Positions 1 to 4,928 of a DNA stretch of 5,254 nucleotides are shown here, one piece after another (within the stretch, counting starts at the first letter, position 1; each line of letters opens with the position of its first letter). The DNA is from Anaerolineae bacterium (GTDB lineage Bacteria > Chloroflexota > Anaerolineae > B4-G1 > SLSP01): contig JAFGSL010000513.1 in NCBI GenBank assembly GCA_016934645.1, positions 1 to 5,254 on the forward strand. Direction: 5' to 3'. Position numbers and translations under genes: made by a program. Under the pieces are notes generated by a model that was not told the origin of the DNA, did no database searches, and worked only from the letters and a program-made list of their open reading frames with translations.

Positions 1-81
1 AGAGTTGTGCAAAGAAGGCGATAAACGCTGGATAAACGCCAGTTGTATTGTGGACAGTGCGGTTATAAGTTATGACAAGTC
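1..81. mobile_element. Possible terminal end of an insertion sequence interrupting the protease gene
   Basis: This segment begins where homology to an HtrA protease stops (about position 81-84) and runs off the left edge. Read on the minus strand it starts ACTTGTCATAACTTATAACC, which is AT-rich, contains the small palindrome TTATAA, and looks like a transposon terminal repeat. Read on the plus strand, two short open stretches enter from the edge and stop at 22-24 and 33-35, about 45-60 bp before the junction, as the 3' end of a transposase gene would. A 9-bp direct repeat (GATAAACGC at 20-28 and 31-39) lies in between. No transposase motif and no second inverted repeat are visible, so the mobile-element reading is inferred from the abrupt break in the protease. 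A deletion or assembly junction is an alternative. Confidence 0.3.
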
Positions 82-762
82 GAATTGGATCGCCTCGCCG
101 ATGAAGCCGCTTTCACTTTCGATCACCCGTCCCAGCGCGCTGATCACGCCGGTAGTCAACGTCTGTTCCAGACCGAAAGGATTGCCAATCGCCAAAACAA
201 ACTGTCCCACATCCAGCGTACTCGAGTTGCCCAACATAAGCGGTGACGGCAGATCGGCCCCCGCGTCGATATGGATGACGGCCAAATCGTTCAACGAATC
301 CGCGCCGACAACCTTCGCCGGATAGACATTCCCGTTGCTGAACGTCACCAGCAGTTCCTCCGCGTTTTCGATCACATGGTAATTTGTGATGATATTGCCC
401 TCGGTATCGTAAACAAAACCGGAGCCGCTGCCTTCCTGCGGGATGGCTTGCCCGAACATGCTGTAAGCGTAACTCCGGTTGGTGATATTGACCACAGACG
501 GACTCACAGCTTTGTATACGGCAATAATGCGCGATTGTAAGGACAGCATCGCCACATTCTCATCGATCTCCGCACCGGACCCAGGCGTGATGACCGGCGG
601 CAGAGCTGTAGGCGTGGCTGTCGGCTGCGCCGGTACTGCGGTCATAGGCGTTGGCGTCAAGGTCGCCAGATCGGCCAGGCTACATCCCAGGCTCGCTACC
701 AACAACAAGCCAAGCAATACAATGTAAATATCTTTCTGCAACTTTATAGCATTTGCTTTCAC
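70..762 (-). pseudogene. htrA: HtrA/DegP-type trypsin-like serine protease, truncated before the catalytic serine
   Basis: This is an S1C-family envelope quality-control protease, broken at its 3' end. I choose the GTG at 760-762 as start because GAGGAA (771-776) lies 8 nt upstream; an ATG at 805-807 would add 15 residues with no ribosome site. From the GTG there are 230 codons. Residues 1-27 are a signal peptide ending in SLG-Cys27, a non-canonical lipobox. A Thr-Pro-rich spacer follows (about 35-60). The protease domain starts near residue 75: SPSVVNI (87-93), catalytic His129 in TNYHVIE, Asp159 in SLNDLAVI, GNPFG (193-197) and TTGVISALGR (203-212). After GEAIQ (222-226) the family continues TDAAINPGNSGGP, but here it reads FDLS and stops. 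The catalytic Ser, the last strands and any PDZ domain are absent, while family members usually have about 350-450 residues. The protein should be proteolytically dead, though a secreted fragment could still be made. Confidence 0.85.
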
Positions 763-837
763 CTTTTGTCTTCCTCTTTCCCAAAATACTGCTATACTGC
801 TACCCATTCATTATTGAGCGTAGAATCGCACGGCTAG

Positions 838-861
838 CAGGTAATTTGTATCTTATACCTG
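838..861. promoter_or_regulatory. Dyad CAGGTA-N12-TACCTG in the protease leader
   Basis: Perfect 6-bp inverted half-sites are separated by 12 bp. They lie between the candidate promoter (899-927) and the protease start codon at 762. The spacing of about 18 bp between dyad half-centres would suit a dimeric repressor, or the dyad could form a weak leader hairpin. Nothing else in the window matches it, so a regulatory role is only a suggestion. Confidence 0.2.
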
Positions 862-875
862 ATAAACATACGTAT

Positions 876-891
876 AACTTGTCAAAAAGTT
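876..891. promoter_or_regulatory. Dyad AACTT-N6-AAGTT next to the candidate promoter
   Basis: A 5-bp perfect inverted repeat with a 6-bp spacer begins just downstream of the candidate -10 box (899-904) of the protease gene, where an operator could block initiation or early elongation. On the minus strand it contains TTGACA (880-885), but no -10 box follows at normal spacing: the nearest, TATAAG at 852-857, is 22 bp away. Arms this short in an AT-rich leader can arise by chance. Confidence 0.2.
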
Positions 892-898
892 ACCTACT

Positions 899-927
899 AT
901 GATAACCCCAAAAGAAATACACTTCAA
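899..927 (-). promoter_or_regulatory. Candidate sigma70-like promoter for the protease gene
   Basis: On the minus strand TTGAAG (922-927, 4 of 6 consensus matches) is followed after exactly 17 bp by TATCAT (899-904, 5 of 6 matches). It lies downstream of the operon terminator at 1069-1088, as expected for an independently transcribed gene. It would give a leader of about 130 nt before the GTG at 760-762. The call rests on motif match and placement only. Confidence 0.35.
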
Positions 928-1026
928 CTCATACCGGTATAAAAACAAGATCTTATCATTCTCCTAACGCAAAGAAGCGCAGGCTTTCGCCAACTACAGA
1001 TACGGTCTAAAGCCGGGGATAAAAGA

Positions 1027-1065
1027 GGATTTTTGTAGCGGGGCTCCGCCCCGCTACAAAAATCC
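1027..1065. repeat. Perfect palindrome with 18-bp arms and 3-nt loop
   Basis: The left arm is 1027-1044 and the right arm 1048-1065, around the loop TCC. All 18 pairs are complementary, with a GC-rich inner part (GTAGCGGGGC) and an A/T-rich outer part (GGATTTTT). There is no run of T after the stem on either strand, so it is not a standard Rho-independent terminator, although it could back up the terminator at 1069-1088 just upstream in transcription. Its intergenic position and exact symmetry suggest a REP- or MITE-like dispersed palindromic repeat. Only one copy is in this window, so its repetitive nature is inferred. Confidence 0.7.
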
Positions 1066-1068
1066 CTT

Positions 1069-1088
1069 AAAAAAGCCGCTTTGGCGGC
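1069..1088 (-). terminator. Rho-independent terminator of the ABC/lipoprotein operon
   Basis: Read on the minus strand, the stem GCCGC / GCGGC (1084-1088 and 1075-1079) encloses the loop CAAA and is followed immediately by six T residues (1069-1074). It lies about 60 nt past the stop codon of the long lipoprotein (1149-1151), the last gene before the gap. The stem is short but all G-C, and the U-tract is uninterrupted. It marks the likely end of the operon. Confidence 0.75.
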
Positions 1089-1148
1089 AAAATAACGCAC
1101 GAGTGCCTCTTGACCCGCGAGAATGATAAAGCCCTGATGGTTCATCAC

Positions 1149-2834
1149 TCAATTGACAACTTGTTCCGCTCGCGCGTGAAGTTCATAGCTCGTGTAAGCC
1201 TTCTTCTCAACGTAGATCTCAAAGTTCGTCGAAGCACCTGCCTCAAGTGAGGTCACCACACCCGTTCCCATACTAACTGTCTGCCCGCTGTCGTCAAGCA
1301 GGAGTGCTGAGATAACCACGTTTTTGATTGCATAGACATTGGGATTCGTCGCCGTACCGCTGATACGCACATAGCTCGTGCCGGTATCGACGATTTGCGT
1401 GTCGCTCAGCGTTACGCCCACCGATTCGTGCCACTCCGCCACCTTCGCATCCGGGTGAACGAGGAACGAGGCCATATCCTGCCCCGCGATTTCGGCGACG
1501 AATGGACAGGACTCTCCCGGTCCCAGGACTGTGCAACTTATCTGCGCCTCCAGTGCGCCGTGCGCGATCCATTCCCCACCAGGCCGTTCGCCGGCCTTCC
1601 TGGGGAAAGCGTAGAACGCGCCGCGGAAGCCGCTGGCATCGAAGAAGGTGACGTGGACGGCAGTAACCTGGTAGGTCTCGTCCGTGGGGTTGTAGACAAA
1701 ACCGCCGACCCGGTAGATCAACCCACCCTCAAACAAAGGATTTGGTTCCGAGCTATTGGTCGTAATCTGGATCGTCAGCGGTGGGCCAGGATCGGTGTCA
1801 ACTTTATACCCCAAAGCCCCTTGCGTCTGCGTTGCCGCTTGTTCCTCCGCAACCGTCTCTGTTTGCACGACTGGCTGCACAGTAGCGGACGCTGAAGTAC
1901 TTGCCGGGGTTGTGGTAGAAGCGGCCGCGGCTGCCGCCTGTGTCGCCTCGGGCGTCGGAGTATCCTCTGGCTCTGGCGTGCTCCAGGGAACTAACGTAAT
2001 GATAGGCACCGCGAATGTATCCATCTCCGGCTCGGGAGTCGCCGTGGCATCCTGCACTGTGGTTGCAGCAGGCTCAACGGTCGATGCACTTTGATCTTCA
2101 GCCGGTTGTGTGACGACAGCCGCCACAGCCTGTCCGCTGCGTTCGGTCAGCAAATTGACCACGGCGCGCACCAATAAGCCGGAAGACCAGTTATTCGCGC
2201 CGGTAGGCGCTCCTCCAGCAGGGGCACCGCCGCCAGACTGGGCGAACTGCGAACGCATATTGGCACGTTCTTCATCCGTCATATTCGTAAACTGTTCGCG
2301 CATCGCGACACGTTCTTCGTCCGTCATATTTTGGCCCGCACTACCAAAGCGTCCCGTGCCGGTCCCTTGATCCGTTCTGGTTCCTTGCGGAGCACCACCG
2401 CCCATCGCAGCAGGGCTTTGCTCCTGGAACCAGGCCTGCTCATCAGCCTGCGTGAGCTGCATCGCTACGATCGCGGCGACCTGGGTGTCATTCAACGTTT
2501 CTTCGATTTGCTTCGCCAGCGCCAGCCGCTCGGATTCTGTCGTCAGTGTGCTGCCCTGCGATATCTTCCACAACGGGAGCGCCTGTGTGGCTTGTTCTGC
2601 CGTGACAGCATTCGATGTATCCTCCAAACGCAGCACTCCCAACGCGAGTTGGCTGGTCACATCGAGCGCGTTCTCGTAATCCGTGCGTAACGCGCCGGTG
2701 TAGACCGAGGCCTCACTGGTAGCATCTACGGCTTCGGCTGTCGGCTGCTGGTTGCAACCGGTCATAGTGATGAGACCGGAGATAAGTAACAGCAACATGA
2801 TCCCGAATCGATTTCTCAGCGTAGTTTTTTCCAT
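1149..2834 (-). CDS. Large lipoprotein: helical domain, MTDEER repeats, Thr/Pro stalk and two FxLYD-like domains
   Basis: This is a surface lipoprotein of unknown function, 561 residues from the ATG at 2832-2834. I prefer that start because GAGAGGG lies just before it; the ATG at 2844-2846 has no ribosome site. The signal peptide ends at TG-Cys27. Residues 65-139 are the helical domain shared with the short lipoprotein next door (41/75 identities by hand), including AVTAEQ and LPLWK. Gly/Ala/Gln-rich linkers surround two 15-residue repeats, NMTDEERxxMRxQF (169-198), then LLTER (228-232). A Thr/Pro/Ala/Glu-rich stalk (about 240-345) leads to two beta-sandwich segments (about 365-466 and 485-561). 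The second has the FxLYD pattern: ISGTATNPN, IKNVVISALLLDDSG, LEAGASTNFEI. Cys434 and Cys443 in the first could form a disulfide. It is the last gene of the operon. A binding or scaffold partner of the ABC transporter is inferred from context. Confidence 0.85.
   Translation of the reverse strand: MEKTTLRNRFGIMLLLLISGLITMTGCNQQPTAEAVDATSEASVYTGALRTDYENALDVTSQLALGVLRLEDTSNAVTAEQATQALPLWKISQGSTLTTESERLALAKQIEETLNDTQVAAIVAMQLTQADEQAWFQEQSPAAMGGGAPQGTRTDQGTGTGRFGSAGQNMTDEERVAMREQFTNMTDEERANMRSQFAQSGGGAPAGGAPTGANNWSSGLLVRAVVNLLTERSGQAVAAVVTQPAEDQSASTVEPAATTVQDATATPEPEMDTFAVPIITLVPWSTPEPEDTPTPEATQAAAAAASTTTPASTSASATVQPVVQTETVAEEQAATQTQGALGYKVDTDPGPPLTIQITTNSSEPNPLFEGGLIYRVGGFVYNPTDETYQVTAVHVTFFDASGFRGAFYAFPRKAGERPGGEWIAHGALEAQISCTVLGPGESCPFVAEIAGQDMASFLVHPDAKVAEWHESVGVTLSDTQIVDTGTSYVRISGTATNPNVYAIKNVVISALLLDDSGQTVSMGTGVVTSLEAGASTNFEIYVEKKAYTSYELHARAEQVVN
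2241..2330 (-). repeat. Two tandem 45-bp repeats encoding 15-residue MTDEER units
   Basis: The units at 2286-2330 and 2241-2285 encode NMTDEERVAMREQFT and NMTDEERANMRSQFA. They are still clearly similar at DNA level: both contain ACGTTCTTC-TCCGTCATATT on the plus strand. The Thr-Asp-Glu-Glu start is a typical helix N-cap, so each unit probably forms one helix. The short lipoprotein carries a more diverged pair at the matching place. Confidence 0.8.
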
Positions 2835-2879
2835 ATTCCCTCTCATTATGTTATTACATCGTGTGTGCGATTACTGCGT

Positions 2880-2905
2880 GGCGCAATAGCGGTCGCTATT
2901 GCGCC
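2880..2905. repeat. Perfect 12-bp-stem hairpin covering a stop codon
   Basis: The arms are 2880-2891 (GGCGCAATAGCG) and 2894-2905, with a 2-nt spacer. On the minus strand the right arm encodes the last residues (Ala-Ala-Gln) and stop codon (2896-2898) of the short lipoprotein, and the left arm lies in the 61-bp gap before the next gene. No T-run follows, so it is not an intrinsic terminator. An mRNA-stabilising or processing hairpin that sets the ratio of the two lipoproteins is plausible but inferred. Confidence 0.65.
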
Positions 2906-3600
2906 GCACGCTCGGTGAGCAGCTTGATCAACGGTTCCAACATCACATTGCCGCCCCGGAATCCGCCACCGAATTGACGTCCACCACCGGGAGCCTGACC
3001 ATCCGGTGCACCTTGCGGGCGCTGAAAACCGCTCTCCGCCATCGCTGTCGCACGCTCTTCGGGCGTCATGTTTTGGAATTGGTCGCGCATCTGCGCGCGC
3101 TCCTCTTCCGTCAAATTTGGGTTATTCCCAGGCGCAGACGGCGTCCCTTGCCCATCTGACCAACCACCGGTAGGCGCGGGCATCTCAATGCCCTGCTCTT
3201 GCATCCAGGTACGCTCATCTTCAAACGTTAGCCCCATCGCGTCGATTGCCGCGAGCTGTGCCTCGGTCATCTGCCCTTCAATCTGCTTGATGACCGCATT
3301 CGTCTCCTCATCCCGCGTGAGTGTGCCACCCTGGAGCAACTTCCACAGCGGCAGCAGTTTGGCCGCCTGCTCCGGGGTAACGGCATTGTCACTCCCTTCG
3401 AGCTTGAACGTGCCCAACGTCAACCGGCTGAGATCATCCAGTTCAGGATTCGGTGCATCGCCACCCGGCCCAGAAGACACCGCCGCGTCACTACCTTCGG
3501 CTTGCGTTGCCTGAGTTTGTGCTGTTTCAGCTTTCTGACACCCACTCAGCAGCGCCATACTGATAATCAACATCACCAAAAACACTGCCCTGACCTTCAC
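2896..3600 (-). CDS. Short lipoprotein, paralogue of the downstream large lipoprotein
   Basis: This is a lipoprotein of unknown function, 234 residues. It starts at GTG (3598-3600), preceded by AGGAGG (3608-3613) at 7 nt. The signal peptide ends in the canonical lipobox LSG-Cys21. After a Ser/Gly/Ala-rich linker, residues 62-136 form the helical domain shared with its neighbour: AVTPEQAAKLLPLWK, KQIEGQMTEAQLAAIDAM and the closing WMQEQ. Then come two 15-residue units, NLTEEERAQMRDQFQ and NMTPEERATAMAESG (162-191), a Gly/Gln/Arg-rich stretch (192-218) and a final helix with LLTER (227-231). The LTxxQ-like helices loosely recall Spy/CpxP envelope chaperones, but I do not claim homology. From memory, proteins with the 'AVTPEQAAxLLPLW' pattern occur beside MacB-like transporters in other bacteria, which would fit a conserved partner role. 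Its last codons and stop lie within a hairpin (2880-2905). Confidence 0.85.
   Translation of the reverse strand: MKVRAVFLVMLIISMALLSGCQKAETAQTQATQAEGSDAAVSSGPGGDAPNPELDDLSRLTLGTFKLEGSDNAVTPEQAAKLLPLWKLLQGGTLTRDEETNAVIKQIEGQMTEAQLAAIDAMGLTFEDERTWMQEQGIEMPAPTGGWSDGQGTPSAPGNNPNLTEEERAQMRDQFQNMTPEERATAMAESGFQRPQGAPDGQAPGGGRQFGGGFRGGNVMLEPLIKLLTERAAQ
3028..3117 (-). repeat. Two diverged 15-residue MTxEER units in the short lipoprotein
   Basis: Positions 3073-3117 and 3028-3072 encode NLTEEERAQMRDQFQ and NMTPEERATAMAESG. The period (15 residues) and the helix-cap motif match the pair at 2241-2330 in the paralogue. The second unit has drifted in its second half. The duplication therefore probably predates the split of the two lipoprotein genes. 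Confidence 0.6.
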
Positions 3601-3620
3601 CTTCGTTCCTCCTGCTCCCT

Positions 3621-3638
3621 CGTAATTCGCTATTCGCT
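3621..3638. repeat. Heptamer-type repeat, second locus
   Basis: CGTAATTCGCTATTCGCT at 3621-3638 is identical over 18 bp to 4912-4929 in the previous gap. It comprises two full ATTCG heptamer units (3624-3630 and 3631-3637) plus a partial one. It fills half of the 36-bp gap between permease and short lipoprotein and overlaps the permease stop codon (3637-3639) by two bases. Confidence 0.7.
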
Positions 3639-4860
3639 ACTCATGCCGCAATGCCACAATCGGATCCAGCTTTGCTGCCTGGGTCGCCGGGTAGTAACCA
3701 AAGAAGATGCCCACCGCTGCCGCCGCCCCAAAGGACAATGGAATGGAAGCTGTGACCAAAACGGTACGCATCGAGCCGAACTCATTGAAAAGCCACGAGC
3801 CGCCCACGCCGGCGATAATCCCAGCCAGACCTCCCAACAGGCTCAGGACGACGGCTTCCATCAGGAATTGCAATTGCACGTCACGGGGACGCGCGCCCAG
3901 TGCCTGCCGCAGACCGATCTCGCGTGTGCGTTCGGTGACACTAACCAGCATGATGTTCATGATGCCGATCCCACCAACGACCAGCGAGACCGCCGCCACC
4001 CAAGAAAGCAGGTTGCGGAAGGTCTCCGTCGTAGACGCGCGCATGTCGATGATGCTGTCCTGCGTCGTCATCGTGAAGCCGGGCGCGCTCGCATCGGTGC
4101 CCAGGATTTGCATAAGAAGCGTGTTCAACTGGGACATCACATCATCCATCACCTCTTTGCTCTCCGCAGAAACGTAGACCACCCGCAGGTTGGTACCACC
4201 AAAACGACTGTTGACAAACTTTTTAAAGACCAATGTGATGGGCACGTACACGCGGTTGTCATAATCCGTAGTCCCCACAACGCCTTTCTCTTTCATTACG
4301 CCAACTACGGTGCATTTGACCGTACCGAGTGTAACAGATTGTCCCACGGGGTTCGTGTCGCCGAAAAGCTCCTGCGCCACATCGTAACCGAGTATAGCGA
4401 CCTTGTTCGCGCGGTCGTTATCCTGATCGGTAACGAAACGCCCTTCCGCCACCTCGTAGTCGTGAACGTCCACAAAACCAGAAGTGGTACCAACAATCGC
4501 GATATCGGATAACGTTGTGCCAGCGCCCTTCACATCCTGTGAAGTATTCTGCTCGGCCGAAACACCGTTGATGCCGGTGATGTTATCGCGAATGACGGGC
4601 AAGTCGCTGTAGGTCAGACTGGCGGACGATCCTCCGCCCATACCAGGGCCCATACGCTGCATCGAGGACATCACCATGATGAGGTTCGCGCCCAGCGCGT
4701 TGATCTGATCGGCGATATCCGCCTCTGCGCCAGCGCTGATAGCCAACATCATAATAACGGCTGCCACACCGATGATGACACCAAGCGTTGTCAGGAACGA
4801 GCGCACCTTGTTCATCATCAGCCCTTCCCAGGCTACTTTTAAAGTTTTCCAAAAACTCAT
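3637..4860 (-). CDS. MacB/FtsX-type ABC transporter permease
   Basis: This is the membrane subunit of a type VII (MacB-like) ABC transporter, 407 residues, a normal length. The ATG at 4858-4860 is preceded by GGAGG (4866-4870) at 5 nt. Domain order: a cytoplasmic N-terminus (KTLKVAWEGLMMNKVRSFLT), TM1 (about 22-42), an extracytoplasmic MacB_PCD domain (about 43-283), then the FtsX core with TM2 (284-306), the cytoplasmic loop VTERTREIGLRQALGARPRD (308-327), TM3 (about 331-356) and TM4 (about 370-390), ending PATQAAKLDPIVALRHE as in complete family members. Such permeases do not move substrate through the membrane; they couple ATP hydrolysis to movements of the outer domain (mechanotransmission). 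The segment just after TM1 is unusually Met-rich (Met62, 64, 67, 70, 74). The ATPase gene lies 60 bp upstream and two lipoprotein genes follow, so those lipoproteins are the obvious candidate partners. The substrate is unknown. Confidence 0.93.
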   Translation of the reverse strand: MSFWKTLKVAWEGLMMNKVRSFLTTLGVIIGVAAVIMMLAISAGAEADIADQINALGANLIMVMSSMQRMGPGMGGGSSASLTYSDLPVIRDNITGINGVSAEQNTSQDVKGAGTTLSDIAIVGTTSGFVDVHDYEVAEGRFVTDQDNDRANKVAILGYDVAQELFGDTNPVGQSVTLGTVKCTVVGVMKEKGVVGTTDYDNRVYVPITLVFKKFVNSRFGGTNLRVVYVSAESKEVMDDVMSQLNTLLMQILGTDASAPGFTMTTQDSIIDMRASTTETFRNLLSWVAAVSLVVGGIGIMNIMLVSVTERTREIGLRQALGARPRDVQLQFLMEAVVLSLLGGLAGIIAGVGGSWLFNEFGSMRTVLVTASIPLSFGAAAAVGIFFGYYPATQAAKLDPIVALRHE

Positions 4861-4874
4861 ATTGTCCTCCGTAA

Positions 4875-4928
4875 GAATTACGAATCACGAATTACGATCC
4901 GATTCGCTATTCGTAATTCGCTATTCGC
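4875..4928. repeat. Opposed arrays of degenerate 7-bp repeats between ATPase and permease
   Basis: Three units in one orientation (GAATTAC 4875-4881, GAATCAC 4882-4888, GAATTAC 4889-4895) are followed, after GATCC, by four units in the other orientation (GATTCGC 4901-4907, TATTCGT 4908-4914, AATTCGC 4915-4921, TATTCGC 4922-4928). The two arms can pair: CGAATTACGA at 4888-4897 is the exact reverse complement of 4911-4920. The array fills the whole gap, contains the ATPase stop codon TAG (4921-4923), and ends about 4 bp from the permease ribosome site. It resembles the heptameric short tandem repeats known from cyanobacteria and other large-genome bacteria. Confidence 0.75.

Larger units (their letters stand above)
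763..1148. other. Noncoding intergenic region, about 390 bp
   Basis: This gap separates the end of the lipoprotein operon from the protease fragment. From right to left it holds a Rho-independent terminator (1069-1088), a long perfect palindrome (1027-1065), a 10-bp palindrome ATACCGGTAT (931-940), the 8-bp palindrome AAGATCTT (947-954), a candidate promoter (899-927) and two dyads (876-891 and 838-861). An 8-bp tandem duplication, TACTGCTA twice, sits at 787-802 in the leader. An open frame of 74 codons on the minus strand (924-1148) runs through both the terminator and the palindrome and resembles no family I recognise, so I treat it as noncoding. Confidence 0.7.

Noticed and set aside
73..884. 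TGACAAGT (73-80) and ACTTGTCA (877-884) as inverted ends of an element flanking the protease fragment
   Set aside because: Only 8 bp match, and similarity falls off at once beyond them. The orientation would place the two elements outside the fragment rather than around it. Chance is the simpler explanation.
852..885. TTGACA (880-885) with TATAAG (852-857) as a promoter on the minus strand
   Set aside because: Each box is good on its own, but the 22-bp spacer is too long for a sigma70-type promoter.
924..1148. Minus-strand open frame of 74 codons directly after the large lipoprotein
   Set aside because: It has no convincing ribosome site of its own, and it runs through a Rho-independent terminator and a perfect 39-bp palindrome. 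The peptide resembles no family I recognise and would be cut off by the terminator.
1395..1895. Plus-strand open frame of 166 codons opposite the large lipoprotein
   Set aside because: It overlaps a well-supported lipoprotein with recognisable domains; its Arg/Leu-rich composition is that of a GC-driven antisense frame.
3502..4512. Plus-strand open frame of 336 codons opposite the permease
   Set aside because: It lies antisense to a clearly recognised MacB/FtsX permease and the short lipoprotein, is rich in Arg/His/Gln as shadow frames are, and shows no family motif.
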